Assembly (NCBI RefSeq): GCF_021206925.1
Contig: NZ_JAJPRF010000007.1
Location: 1 to 64,000 of the forward strand
DNA: 64,000 bases
Direction of reading: 5' to 3'
DNA from: Rhodoflexus caldus
GTDB lineage: Bacteria; Bacteroidota; Bacteroidia; Cytophagales; Thermoflexibacteraceae
In this document: positions 28,601 through 37,087 of the stretch, piece after piece
Position numbering within the stretch: the stretch's first letter is position 1
Layout of the letters: each line of letters begins with the position of its first letter
Position numbers and translations under genes: made by a program
The notes under the pieces: model-generated
Databases searched by the model: none
Seen by the model: only the letters and a program-made list of their open reading frames with translations
Told to the model about the DNA's origin: nothing

Positions 28601-29321
28601 CATAAAGCCCTGCCAAATTTTCCAGAAAATCGGCAAAATCGGGATGGTTTTTATTGGCAAAACCGTTGCGCATGTTAACAGCCGCTATAATCAGGGGCAA
28701 GGCTTTATCGTAATCGCCCATGCTGCGATACAACGCCCCGATTTGGTTCAATACAGCCGCATAGCCGATGTGGCGTTCGCCTAAGGTGATTTTACAGATG
28801 TCTTTTGCCTGTTCAAAACAAGCCATCGCTTTGCGATAATTGCCCATTTTCTGATGTATGCGTCCAATACTCATCAGCGACTGGGCATAAGCCAGATGCT
28901 TTTTCCCGAATTCGTCTTTCCGTATGTCTAACGCTTGTTCTGCCAACGAGAGGGCTTGCGCATACTCTCCTTCCAGCAGGCGAATATTGGCTAATCCACT
29001 GATTACCTGTGCAATAGCTTGCCTGTTAGCGGGCATACGGGTATTTCTGATTTGCAAAACTTTTTGCATAAGCGAATCGGCAAGTGCATAATTATCCATG
29101 CTTTGGTAAATGATGGCGGCATGATACAACGCTACCGCCTGATTTTCCGAGTCGGGAGCAGCCGTTGCTACGGCTTTTTGTGCCGTTGTCAGTGCTTCTT
29201 GAAGCGCTCCTTTCTGATACAAATAAAGCGTTTGGCTGTAGAGTTTGTCCCATTCTGTGGCTTGCTGTGCATAAACAAACGAAACATAAAACAATAAAAT
29301 CAGCGTGATGGCAAATTTCAT
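25629..29321 (-). CDS. exported TPR-CHAT (caspase-like) protein
   Basis: The chosen start is the ATG at 29321 (MKFAITLILL), which gives a Sec signal peptide ending FVYAQ; about 1230 residues. Some 14 tandem 42-residue kinesin-light-chain-type TPRs (LGERHPEFAALLTNMGSLYR-like units) fill residues 30-600. A helical linker follows, then a C-terminal CHAT domain with the caspase-like dyad: His in VLHIATHGFFE and Cys in LSACETGLG (about residue 1143). CHAT proteases are best known in the cytosol; export here suggests a periplasmic role. It converges with the pseudo-protease gene. Confidence 0.9.
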   Translation of the reverse strand: MKFAITLILLFYVSFVYAQQATEWDKLYSQTLYLYQKGALQEALTTAQKAVATAAPDSENQAVALYHAAIIYQSMDNYALADSLMQKVLQIRNTRMPANRQAIAQVISGLANIRLLEGEYAQALSLAEQALDIRKDEFGKKHLAYAQSLMSIGRIHQKMGNYRKAMACFEQAKDICKITLGERHIGYAAVLNQIGALYRSMGDYDKALPLIIAAVNMRNGFANKNHPDFADFLENLAGLYEDMSDFKKAEQSYEQAVAVRKVSQGEEHRDYQRSITRLAQIFQKNGQYDKARPLLEQAYQISKNKTGEEHPLTVSIAVQLADIYRIQGAYNRALELYEQSLNKQKSRLGERHPEFAALLTNMGSLYRIKGEYGKALPALQQGLNIRKNVLGKNHTDYVASLYQLALLYTDMAAYSKALVTVKEAIGIHEKTFGKKSPLYAAMLECMATVYHKQGAFHQAALLYEQTAAIQKQLLGEKHIDYANTLQRLGDLYVNLWDYKKAAANYQQAAIVKKEVLGEKNPQYLNVLYAIAQLYQMQNNPEAAKLHLHVWHTRKEVLGESHPDYIRSLIQAAALYERCGELSKADEMLQKAFQVQKQTLGENHPEIAHLLTNWARVKGKLKDFVKSQALYRQAGGIYRTTVGESHMDYAKFLSQSAATYTDEDAYQKAEPLLLQSQEIIYKHLSEFLHLLSEKERENLLATVADEFEKFSSFVLKRKKANPAIAGHMYDNVLLLKGILLQSTIRLRLNILAANDEKLLQTMDAWESAKQKWLEMLNTSEPDIEAIDNLEIKINEIEKQLAAKAKDNQLKVTRWQEVQKRLQPDQAAVEIVRFRLYDKQWKDTVRYAALVLTPQLKQPQAVILPHGDLMEARGTQGYRAAVAALRGVGVEPEEESTMPADSLYRLFWQPIQQTLDSLGNFRTVYLSPDGVFHQINLLTLPHPQGGYLADRLDLHIVGSTRDLVQPRKAAPATQSAALFGFPDYAAAPKAANSEGLLAAASGYATYRALERAGSISPLPGTKAEVANISRIMASQNVAHRVWQQAEASEAQVRALRSPQVLHIATHGFFEAVAERHSERLSLSGLQGERAFENPYLRCGLYLAGAEHTLNNRERLPDGTNDGILTAYEAASLRLDGTELVVLSACETGLGVSKNGEGVYGLHRAFQIAGAQAVIYSLWKVADEPTQELMSDFYRRWLAEKKPKRQAFNEAQAALRQKHPEPYYWGAFVLVGE

Positions 29322-29446
29322 GGCGGTTTGGCTTATCAATTTATCAAGAATAACGATGCGGCAGGATTAAAATTATTGCTTTCCCGCAAAGGCACAAACA
29401 AAAAATCCTCTTGCAAGGCTTTAAGAAATTTTTTCGGCAATCAGGC

Positions 29447-29473
29447 GGGACGTTTTGCCCGCGACGGTATTAA
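29447..29473 (+). promoter_or_regulatory. ECF sigma promoter candidate, site 5
   Basis: GGGACGTTT (29447-29455), an 11-bp spacer and GTATTAA (29467-29473) lie 90 bp before the beta-barrel gene. The leader between them is G+C-rich with repeated GAAA-containing hairpins. Confidence 0.6.
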
Positions 29474-29562
29474 GCCATAGGACACAACGCCGAAAGTCCC
29501 TAAAAACAGGCAGCGAAAGCCAAAAAGCTGATAGAGTAGGCAAATTTCATTTCATTATTACC

Positions 29563-30312
29563 ATGTACAATTTAAAAAAAGTGTGTTTTATTTTCCTATT
29601 TGCGCTCTATGGCACAATCGCTTGTGCACAAGTAACGCTTATGCCGCGTGTGGGTGGTAGCATGACTCGTCCTGTTTCCAACTATACCGATGATTTTTAT
29701 GTATCCGAAGAACTTAACTTCTCGTGGGGAGCCGGGTTTTCCGCAGGCATGGATATCCTGATTCCGATTTCAGGAGGTTTTTCTGTCCAGCCGGGTATTG
29801 GCATTGCCCGAAAAACAGGTAAAGTATTTTACAAAGGTGTTTCACGCAGCTATACACATACACATGACATCAAAGGAAGTGGTTTTTTCATAGAACCTTC
29901 TGCGCTTTTACGCTTTGATTTAGATGCCGACCAACGCAATTCTTCACTCTATTTTGTGGCAGGACCGACTTTGAGCATTATTGCAGGTGGCAGTGTGGAT
30001 GATAACTACCTTATGGTTACTAATAGAAGTAATCAGATTGTTTTTAGTGAAAATAAGAGTGCCTTAAAAATTACAGGTTTAGAATCTCAGGAAATTGTAC
30101 AGCCTTTGGGACTTTCAGGCATAGTGGGTATAGGTTATCGTCTTTCGCTGGGTGGCATTGCAGCTTTTGCCGATGTGCGCTATCAACATGGTTTGATGAG
30201 CTATGTAAACGGTAAATACTTTCAACAGCAAGACGGTTGGGATTTTCAACCTACCCTGCGTAAAAATACCCTTGCCTTGAATTTTGGTATTGCGCTGCCG
30301 TTGGGTAAATAA
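29563..30312 (+). CDS. outer-membrane beta-barrel-like protein
   Basis: The preferred ATG at 29563 starts a signal peptide ending TIACAQ; 249 residues. The mature part alternates hydrophobic and polar residues in strands separated by Gly-rich turns (SGGFSVQPGIGIARKTG, LSLGGIAAFADVRYQHG) and ends NFGIALPLGK. This is the pattern of 8- to 12-strand porin-like or OmpW/PorT-like barrels of Bacteroidota. It lies behind ECF site 5 and a possible structured leader, and a 15-bp hairpin ends the gene. Confidence 0.75.
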   Translation: MYNLKKVCFIFLFALYGTIACAQVTLMPRVGGSMTRPVSNYTDDFYVSEELNFSWGAGFSAGMDILIPISGGFSVQPGIGIARKTGKVFYKGVSRSYTHTHDIKGSGFFIEPSALLRFDLDADQRNSSLYFVAGPTLSIIAGGSVDDNYLMVTNRSNQIVFSENKSALKITGLESQEIVQPLGLSGIVGIGYRLSLGGIAAFADVRYQHGLMSYVNGKYFQQQDGWDFQPTLRKNTLALNFGIALPLGK

Positions 30313-30316
30313 TCTC

Positions 30317-30368
30317 AATTGGATTGCCGTTGTTAGTATTCCACCACATAACGGCAATCCAATTTTCA
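30317..30368 (+). terminator. terminator after the beta-barrel gene
   Basis: AATTGGATTGCCGTT pairs perfectly with AACGGCAATCCAATT across an 18-base loop, followed by TTTTC. It separates the barrel gene from the frameshifted PPC-domain gene. Confidence 0.6.
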
Positions 30369-30402
30369 TTACTTTTATATTATTCACCAAACTTTAACTC
30401 TG

Positions 30403-31127
30403 ATGAAAAAAATCTGTTAGTATTAGCAGTTTTTGTAGGTCTGAGCTTTGCAGCACAGGCACAAAATGACGGTAAATCGCCCAACGTAGGCGATAAAAAA
30501 GAAATCAATGCCGAAGAATCCGAACAACTCAATCAGCTTGCCATGGCGCAGTCGCTCGCTGTTTATGGCAAAAAGAACAATTTAGTAGAGGCATTGGTTC
30601 TGGCAGCCAAAATGCTTCGCCAAATGCCGGGCTATGACAAACTGGCAGCAGAGAAAAAACCGAAGGCGAAGGAGTAGCTTCTGAAAAAGAAAGCAGTGCC
30701 ATGATTGTATTGGAAAAAGCAGCACTATTGGCAGAAGCCCGCAAAATAGCAGACAAAGACAAAGCGCTCAACGAACTGATTGCAAGCGTAGAAAAAACCC
30801 CCAAGTCGCCGCGGAGCGGTGGGCGGTGCCAAAGTAGCCTATGAGAAGGTATTGGCACTCAGTACAGACACATATGCAGTTCGCTTTACAGGTGGCAGTC
30901 GCGCTTATGTGGCTATCAACGGCGACGGCGATACCGACTTGGATTTGTTTGTCTATGACGAAAACGACAACTTAATTGCCAAAGACGACGACCATTTAGA
31001 CCGTTGCGTGGTAGAGTGGTATCCTAAATGGACGGGGCCTTTTGTGATTAAAGTTAAGAATCTGGGGCGCGTTTACAACAACTATCGGATAGTTACGAAT
31101 GACGACTGTAATCACTTTCTCACGTAA
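30403..31127 (+). pseudogene. PPC-domain exported protein broken by three homopolymer frameshifts
   Basis: An ATG at 30403 is followed by A7. One more A would give MKKNLLVLAVFVGLSFAA, a complete signal peptide, but as read it stops after five codons. The frame carrying the signal peptide is then lost at A6 (30654-30659), a middle segment (about 30659-30790) is open in another frame, and the first frame returns near A6C5 (30792-30802). The last part has a PPC-type domain (DTDLDLFVYDENDNLIAKDD, PFVIKVKNLGRVYNNYRI). With three one-base corrections it encodes one protein of about 240 residues. It may be a decaying gene, phase variation, or sequencing error. Confidence 0.7.
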
Positions 31128-31148
31128 GAGATTAAAAGTCAATTGATT

Positions 31149-31184
31149 AAACCTGACAGGTCTTGAAAGACCTATCAGGTTTTT
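31149..31184 (+). terminator. intrinsic terminator after the PPC-domain gene
   Basis: AAACCTGACAGGTCT and AGACCTATCAGGTTT form a 15-bp stem with one mismatch around a 4-base loop, followed by TTTTTC on the + strand. Confidence 0.75.
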
Positions 31185-31224
31185 CTATAAACCGACGGTT
31201 CGGGATTCAGGATTAAAAAATCCA

Positions 31225-31251
31225 TGAAAAACCCGTATCACCCGTGGGTTT
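31225..31251 (-). terminator. possible terminator of the S9 peptidase gene
   Basis: On the - strand, AAACCC and GGGTTT pair across 11 bases and are followed by a short T-run. It lies 31 bp downstream of the S9 peptidase stop. Confidence 0.4.
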
Positions 31252-31281
31252 GACGCTTTGCTTGGCTCAATTACTTATCCG

Positions 31282-33711
31282 TTAATTGCTCTTTGCGTTT
31301 TTCACGTACTTCTCTAACCACTGATCCATTTCCCACAGCATGTGCATCACCGATTCTTTGGCACGGTAGCCGTGGCTTTCGTGCGGCAGCAGCACAAAAC
31401 GGGTAGTTGCGCCGTGCCCTTTCAGCGCATTGTAGAAACGCTCGCTCTGAATAGGAAAAGTGCCGGAGTTGTTATCGGCCTCGCCGTGAATCAGCAGGAT
31501 AGGTTCTTTGATTTTGTCGGCATACATAAACGGCGACATTTGGCTGTAAACTTCGGGAACTTCCCAGAAAGTACGTTCTTCGCTTTGGAATCCAAACGGT
31601 GTCAAAGTGCGGTTATAAGCACCGCTGCGGGCAATTCCTGCACGGAAGTAGTCGGTATGTGCCAGCAAGTTAGCCGTCATAAATGCGCCGTAGGAGTGGC
31701 CGCCTACTGCAATGCGGTTTTTGTCCATTACGCCTAAGCGTGTACCCTCCTCTATCAAGGCTTTGGAGTTCAGGTCTAATTGCTGCACGAAAGAATCGTT
31801 CGGCTGTTTGTCGCCCTCGCCCACAATAGGCATGGCGGCGTTGTCAAATACGGCGTAACCTCTTGTTACCCAGAAGATGGGCGAGCCCCATGAAAGGCGC
31901 GTAAAGCGATACGGCGAACCGCTTACCTGACCTGCCGCCGCCGCACTCTTGTACTCGCGCGGATAAGCCCACACAAAAGAAGGCAGTGGGCCGTCTTCTT
32001 TTTTATAGCCGGCAGGTAGGTACAAATCGGCGCTCATTTCAACGCCATCGGCACGTTTGTACTTGATTAGTTGCTTGGTTACACCTTTCAGCCCTTCATA
32101 CGGATTGGGGAAGAAGGTCAGTTGTGTGATTTGCTTTTTCTTCAAATCGCGCAGGAAATAGTTCGGATTTTCGGTGGTTGATTCACGCACCGTAATCAAC
32201 AGTTGCTTTTCGTTATTGATGATATCCACCGGACGCTCGTAGTAAGGGGCTTCCGAACGCCACAAACGGGTAGCTTTTTTGGTTGTCAGGTTGAATAAAT
32301 CAACAAACGGACGGTCGCCTTCGGGTGAAGCACCTGTGCCAAAGAAAAAGATAGTGTTGTCTTTCTGGATGTCTAACACACTGCGGCCGTAGGCATTGCG
32401 CTTGGTGCGGGGCGAGCCCGGGTCGGTGTAAGTATCTTCATAGGAGCGGTCAAACAGCACCACAGGGGCTGCCTGTGCATCAGGATGAATGATTTGTACC
32501 ACCTCTTTGCGGGTAGCCCACCAACGCTCGCGGGCGAAAGCCATTTTTTCGTTGCCCCAAGTAATGCCCGTAAAACGGAATTTTGTGGCCAGAATTTCTT
32601 TGGGCTGTCCGTCAAACGGAGCGTTCAGTGCAAATACGCGGTCGCGGATAGCTACTTCCTTTTTGGGGTCGCCTTCATCCTGTGCCTCTACCCATACGAT
32701 GGTGGCAGGTGCATCGGCACGCCAAGTGTGGCGGCGCGGCCCTGTCGGAACGGCATCAAAACCTGTGGGTAGGTTCTCTGCCAGCGGGCGCTCTGTCAAA
32801 ACTTTTACCTGTTTGCCCGTAGCAGCGTCATAAACGGCTACCTGATAGGGGAAATTATTGACAGGCACTAAGTAAGAAAACGGGCGTTTGATTATCTGCA
32901 TCATCACAAAACGACCATCGGGGGAAGCAGATGCATCGCCAATCATGCCCGCATCGCCAATCATGGTCAGCGAACCGTTCAAATCGGTAATGGCAGTTTG
33001 TGCAGTTGCATAATATTCAAAAATCTTTTCGTCGGAGGGCGATTTCAACAAATCCTGATAGGTGCGTGCCGGTGCGCGTTTGCCCACATTTTCCTGAACC
33101 ACAGGGCCTTGCGGTACGTTATCGGGAGCAGGAGCGGCACCGCGGCCTTGCGGCACAATGGTACAAAGCAGGCGGTTGCTGTCGTTCATCCACTCAAAAG
33201 GGTTGCCCAGCACGCTGTTCAGCGCAAAGTTGCCCACGCGCTTGGCCGTTGCAGTTGCCACGTCAATTACCCACAGTTCAATGTGCTTGTCGGTAGTATG
33301 TGCAAAAGCGATTTTCTTTTCATCGGGCGACCATGATACGTTGGAAATCAGCGGATTGGCAGGCATACCTTTTATCTCTATTTCCTCCTTACCCATCAAC
33401 TTGCGCAATTTGATGCCGATAATGTAACCGGCACGGCTCGGGCCGTTGGTATTGGGGTTGATGCGCAAACCGGCCAGTCGCAACTCGGGTTGGGCGAGCT
33501 CAGCAATGCTCGGCAGTTCAGACTGCATGAGTAGCACCATCCATTCTCCCTTGCTGTCAATGCTTACAGCCGGTGTAGAAGGGGCATTTACCAAATCAAC
33601 GATAGATTGAGGCGGCGTTTGGTACTTGATGTCTGTTTGTGCCAGCAAATTTGCGGCAGGGCTTAAACCACACAACAGCAGCACAGCACCTTGAAACAGT
33701 AGTTTTTTCAT
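31282..33711 (-). CDS. exported S9-family prolyl oligopeptidase-like peptidase
   Basis: The start is the ATG at 33711 with a signal peptide ending NLLAQ; 809 residues. An N-terminal propeller (about 60-540, repeated SPDEKKIAFA and SPDGRFVMM units) precedes an alpha/beta hydrolase domain. Ser is in GGHSYGAFM, Asp in IHGEADNNSGTFP and His in LPHESHGYR, the layout of the S9C/S9D-like secreted glutamyl or acylaminoacyl peptidases. The INTEGRAL roles are probably nutrient peptide breakdown in the periplasm. A -7 box lies at 33742. Confidence 0.9.
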   Translation of the reverse strand: MKKLLFQGAVLLLCGLSPAANLLAQTDIKYQTPPQSIVDLVNAPSTPAVSIDSKGEWMVLLMQSELPSIAELAQPELRLAGLRINPNTNGPSRAGYIIGIKLRKLMGKEEIEIKGMPANPLISNVSWSPDEKKIAFAHTTDKHIELWVIDVATATAKRVGNFALNSVLGNPFEWMNDSNRLLCTIVPQGRGAAPAPDNVPQGPVVQENVGKRAPARTYQDLLKSPSDEKIFEYYATAQTAITDLNGSLTMIGDAGMIGDASASPDGRFVMMQIIKRPFSYLVPVNNFPYQVAVYDAATGKQVKVLTERPLAENLPTGFDAVPTGPRRHTWRADAPATIVWVEAQDEGDPKKEVAIRDRVFALNAPFDGQPKEILATKFRFTGITWGNEKMAFARERWWATRKEVVQIIHPDAQAAPVVLFDRSYEDTYTDPGSPRTKRNAYGRSVLDIQKDNTIFFFGTGASPEGDRPFVDLFNLTTKKATRLWRSEAPYYERPVDIINNEKQLLITVRESTTENPNYFLRDLKKKQITQLTFFPNPYEGLKGVTKQLIKYKRADGVEMSADLYLPAGYKKEDGPLPSFVWAYPREYKSAAAAGQVSGSPYRFTRLSWGSPIFWVTRGYAVFDNAAMPIVGEGDKQPNDSFVQQLDLNSKALIEEGTRLGVMDKNRIAVGGHSYGAFMTANLLAHTDYFRAGIARSGAYNRTLTPFGFQSEERTFWEVPEVYSQMSPFMYADKIKEPILLIHGEADNNSGTFPIQSERFYNALKGHGATTRFVLLPHESHGYRAKESVMHMLWEMDQWLEKYVKNAKSN

Positions 33712-33741
33712 AGTTAAATCTGTGTTGTTTAACGAATATGC

Positions 33742-33749
33742 CAAAGGTA
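33742..33749 (-). promoter_or_regulatory. -7 promoter element for the S9 peptidase
   Basis: TACCTTTG on the - strand matches TAnnTTTG, 31 bp upstream of the ATG. No exact -33 TTTG is seen. Confidence 0.4.
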
Positions 33750-33964
33750 AACATTTTTTCCGTTTGCGTGAGGCTGGTTCATGCAACAGCCAATGACCAA
33801 TAGGCAGTTGCTATCTTCCGCAAATGCAGTGTTTTTCACAAATCACTTGCGCTTTTGATACAATCCATTCAGCGAAATATCAGCACGCACAACTTGAAGT
33901 GTCCAATTGCTTAAACAGTAACCGCAAAGTGCAAAAACTGCCGTTTTTTTATTAGTTTGAGTGC

Positions 33965-34753
33965 ATGAAACGGAACATGTATTTGACAGGATGGCTATTG
34001 CTCGGCATATGGTTGCTGAATGCTTGCAAGAGTTCGGAAAAAACAACAGCGGCAGCATTGCCTGCGCTTTCGGCCGCCGAGATTCTGAAACGGGCTGTGG
34101 CTGCTGCCGGCGGCGACACATGGCAGCGCCCGCAAACTTTGGTTTTACAAGGCACTGCCGATTTTTTCCCCGACGGGCGGCAGGATATGAAAATGCACTT
34201 TGACAAATATGCCATGTACCGCGTCTATCCGCCCGAAAACGACGAAGCCCACAAAGCCAACGGGCGCGTACGTTTTGATGCGGCAGAAGGCGACTCCGTA
34301 TTTTTCAAATTGGCTTTTGACGGCAAAACCTCATCCACCTACCTCGCGCCCAAGGCCAAGCCCTACGAAAAACATTTTGCATGGAGCAACAACTTCGGTT
34401 TCGGCATCATCCGCTTTGCCGATTCGCCGGGTTTCAGGCTGGATTTGCTTGCCAACGACCAAGTAGAAGGTTTTCCTTGTTACTTCATCCAAATTACCGA
34501 CCCCAAACAGAGCAAAACCTTGTTTGCGATAGATGCTAAAAATTTCTACATCCGCATGGTAGGTTTTGATACAGAAGTAGGCTATCACTATCGCATTTAC
34601 TCCGATTTCAAACAAGCACCTAATGTTTCCTTTTTGCAACCTACCCGTGTGCGTCTCTATTTTGAAGGGGCAAAATGGATGGATATCCATTGGAAACAAT
34701 TTGCTGTTAATCAGCCAATTGACCCGCAAGTGTTTGTAGCAGCGGGCAAATAG
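33965..34753 (+). CDS. outer-membrane lipoprotein of unknown function
   Basis: The 262-residue protein starts MKRNMYLTGWLLLGIWLLNAC, with a lipobox LNAC followed by KSS, so it is a lipoprotein. The mature part begins with a helix (AAEILKRAVAAAGGDTW) and continues as a large beta sheet (LVLQGTADFFPDGRQDMKMHF, KTLFAIDAKNFYIRMVGFDT). This resembles the LolA/LolB-like open barrel seen in many Bacteroidota lipid-handling proteins, with phrases like 'GFDTEVGYHYRIYSDFK'. The lipid-binding role is inferred only. It is divergent from the S9 gene. Confidence 0.7.
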   Translation: MKRNMYLTGWLLLGIWLLNACKSSEKTTAAALPALSAAEILKRAVAAAGGDTWQRPQTLVLQGTADFFPDGRQDMKMHFDKYAMYRVYPPENDEAHKANGRVRFDAAEGDSVFFKLAFDGKTSSTYLAPKAKPYEKHFAWSNNFGFGIIRFADSPGFRLDLLANDQVEGFPCYFIQITDPKQSKTLFAIDAKNFYIRMVGFDTEVGYHYRIYSDFKQAPNVSFLQPTRVRLYFEGAKWMDIHWKQFAVNQPIDPQVFVAAGK

Positions 34754-34846
34754 GCTTTTTTTAAGCAAGTAAAATTAAACGGGGTTCGGGATTTGGATGC
34801 GGGATTTGCCGTTTTCAGTTCTTTATCATCTGACTATCAATTTGTT

Positions 34847-36649
34847 ATGAAAAATTTTTACCGCATTGTACTGCTTTGCACGCTTTGGCATACAATCACT
34901 TTGGCACAGTCGCCCAAGCGGGAGTTTCGCGGGGTATGGGTTGCCCACGTAAGCAATATTGACTGGCCGAGCCGCCGCGACCTGACCGCCCAACAGCAAC
35001 GGCAGGAGTTTATCAGCTTGCTGGATGAGCATAAACGCAACGGTATCAATGCGGTGGTTGTGCAGGTTCGCAGTGCCTGTGATGCGATATACCCCAGTGA
35101 AATTGAGCCATGGAGCGAATGGCTGACAGGCAGGCAGGGACAAAACCCGGGCTATGACCCACTGGCATTTATGATTGCCGAAGCCCGCAAACGTGGCATG
35201 GAGTTTCACGCATGGTTCAATCCTTTTCGTGCCGTTACCGATGTGCGCTCGGCAAGTATTGCGCCCAATCATATCAGCGTTACCCGCCCCGAGTGGATAC
35301 TGGCCTATGGCAATTTGCGCATCCTCAACCCGGGTATCCCCGAAGCAAGGGCGCACATCCTACGCGCTGTAATGGACGTGGTACGCAAATACGATATTGA
35401 TGCCGTACACTATGACGATTATTTTTACCCGTATCCTGTTACGGGGCAAACGCTGGACGATGAGGCTACTTTCCGTGCTTTCGGACGCGGAATTGCCAAC
35501 ATAGACGACTGGCGACGCGACAATATAGACCTTTTCATTCGTGCCTCTTACGACAGCATCCGCGCTGCAAAGCCTTGGGTTAAGTTTGGCGTATCGCCTT
35601 TTGGCATCTGGCAAAACCGCAGCACTGCCCAACCGCTTGGCTCGGCTACCTCCGGTTTACAAAGTTTCAGCGCTATTTATGCCGATTCGCGCAAATGGGT
35701 AGAACAACAATGGATGGACTATGTAGCCCCCCAAATTTATTGGACAATCGGCTTCAACGCCGCACGCTATGAAGTATTAGTGCCTTGGTGGGCACAAAAC
35801 AGCTTCGGCAGGCACTTGTACATTGGGCAAGGTGCCTACCGCATCAACGAAACAGGCTCAGATGCCAACTGGCGCAACCCCAATCAGGTGCCGGAGCAAG
35901 TGCGCCTGAACCGCCGTACCGCCGAAGTGCGTGGCAATATCTTTTTTAGTTCCCGCTCGCTGGCTGCTAACCCGCTGGGATTTCGCGATTCGCTGCGCAA
36001 CGACTTGTTCCGCCTGCCCGCCGTGATTCCGCCGATGCCGTGGAAAGACAATGCAGCGCCGGCAGCCCCCCAAAACCTGACCGCTACCGTTGTGCGCAAC
36101 GGTGTGGAATTGCGCTGGAACAAGCCTCCGGGCACACAGCCGCTGGATGCCACACGCTATTTTGCCGTTTATCGCTTTGAAGCGGGCAGCAACATCAATA
36201 CAGACGATGCACGCGCCATTCGTATCATTACTCCGAATGATACTACCGCCTTTACCGATGAAACCAACACATTGGCCGATGTACGCTACACCTACGTAGT
36301 TACGGCATTTGACCGCCTGCACAATGAAAGTCCGCCGTCTAATCCTGTAAGCGTGCTGGTAACTTCCACCGAAGAAGCAGTTGCTCGTGTCGGTCAGCTT
36401 TTTCAGAACTATCCCAATCCGTTTGCACAGGAAACCCGCATCCGCTACTACTTGCCCCAACGCAGCGAAGTGCTGTTACAAGTGTATGACCTGACAGGCA
36501 AGCCCGTAGCCATCCTTGCCGAAGGGATGCAAGAATCCGGTACACACGAACTTACATTTGATGCCGACCGTTTATCGGCAGGGGTGTATATTTGTACGCT
36601 CCATACGGCCTATATGCAAATCAGCAGGCGCATGGTATTGGTGAAATAA
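34847..36649 (+). CDS. T9SS-secreted glycoside hydrolase-like 10 (GHL10) protein
   Basis: The preferred ATG at 34847 starts a signal peptide (ending ITLAQ); about 600 residues. The GHL10/DUF187 domain (about 25-330) shows the family start KREFRGVWVAHVSNIDWPS, then VVVQVRSACDAIYPSEIEPW and DAVHYDDYFYPYP with acidic residues. A fibronectin type III domain (about 385-480, PAAPQNLTATVVRNGVELRW) and a type A sorting domain (last 80, LFQNYPNPFAQETRIRYYLP ... GVYICTL) follow. Export by the type IX system to the surface is thus expected. Substrate unknown; peptidoglycan or glycan hydrolysis is plausible. Confidence 0.9.
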   Translation: MKNFYRIVLLCTLWHTITLAQSPKREFRGVWVAHVSNIDWPSRRDLTAQQQRQEFISLLDEHKRNGINAVVVQVRSACDAIYPSEIEPWSEWLTGRQGQNPGYDPLAFMIAEARKRGMEFHAWFNPFRAVTDVRSASIAPNHISVTRPEWILAYGNLRILNPGIPEARAHILRAVMDVVRKYDIDAVHYDDYFYPYPVTGQTLDDEATFRAFGRGIANIDDWRRDNIDLFIRASYDSIRAAKPWVKFGVSPFGIWQNRSTAQPLGSATSGLQSFSAIYADSRKWVEQQWMDYVAPQIYWTIGFNAARYEVLVPWWAQNSFGRHLYIGQGAYRINETGSDANWRNPNQVPEQVRLNRRTAEVRGNIFFSSRSLAANPLGFRDSLRNDLFRLPAVIPPMPWKDNAAPAAPQNLTATVVRNGVELRWNKPPGTQPLDATRYFAVYRFEAGSNINTDDARAIRIITPNDTTAFTDETNTLADVRYTYVVTAFDRLHNESPPSNPVSVLVTSTEEAVARVGQLFQNYPNPFAQETRIRYYLPQRSEVLLQVYDLTGKPVAILAEGMQESGTHELTFDADRLSAGVYICTLHTAYMQISRRMVLVK

Positions 36650-36673
36650 TCGCACAACCATAAATCAACTCAT

Positions 36674-37069
36674 ATGACGGCGCATTTTTACAAGAAACTT
36701 TACAAAAACATCGGCGTATTGCTCTATGCCATTGCCAAAGCCGACGGCCAAATTCAGGACAAGGAAATTAAGGTCATCCACCGAATTGTGGTAGAAGACC
36801 TTGCGCCACTGGAAGAAAGTGTAGATAACTTCGGCACGGATGCCGCCTTTTTTGCCGAATTTGAATTTGAGATTTTGCAAGACCGCGACATCAGCGCACA
36901 GAAAGCGTTTGACCGATTCGTTGCATTTGCCAAAGAAAACCAGAAAAATCTTTCCCCTGAACTGCGCGCGCTTATTGTCAAAAGCGTAGAGAAAGTAGCA
37001 GCGGCCTATCGCGGCACCAACAAAGCCGAGGCAGAAATGATTGAATCGCTGAAAAAGCATCTGCTCTAA
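36674..37069 (+). CDS. TerB-like helical protein
   Basis: The 131-residue cytosolic all-helical protein starts 24 bp after the GHL10 gene. The segment GVLLYAIAKADGQIQDKEIKVI carries the A-x-A-D-G-x-I-x-x-x-E pattern of the TerB/DjlA N-terminal-like family, with a second DG-like unit near AFFAEFEFEILQDRDIS. TerB-like domains bind divalent metal or act as adaptors at membranes. The specific role is unknown. The next gene has its own ECF promoter. Confidence 0.75.
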   Translation: MTAHFYKKLYKNIGVLLYAIAKADGQIQDKEIKVIHRIVVEDLAPLEESVDNFGTDAAFFAEFEFEILQDRDISAQKAFDRFVAFAKENQKNLSPELRALIVKSVEKVAAAYRGTNKAEAEMIESLKKHLL

Positions 37070-37087
37070 ATTTTTTTTCACAAACAG

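Noticed and set aside
26000-29300. Regular repeats of about 126 bases that could suggest a tandem array
   Set aside because: They are codon-level repeats encoding 42-residue TPRs in an open frame, with no conserved direct repeat or spacers as in CRISPR.
25629-29321. TPR-CHAT protein as part of a cytosolic defence system
   Set aside because: The protein has a Sec signal peptide, and no effector, STAND NTPase or defence genes are nearby; an envelope role fits better.
30654-30660. AAAAAAC as a programmed -1 frameshift site
   Set aside because: In the zero frame the codons read GAG AAA AAA C, not the canonical A AAA AAC phase. Two further breaks in the same gene make simple decay, slippage or read error more likely.
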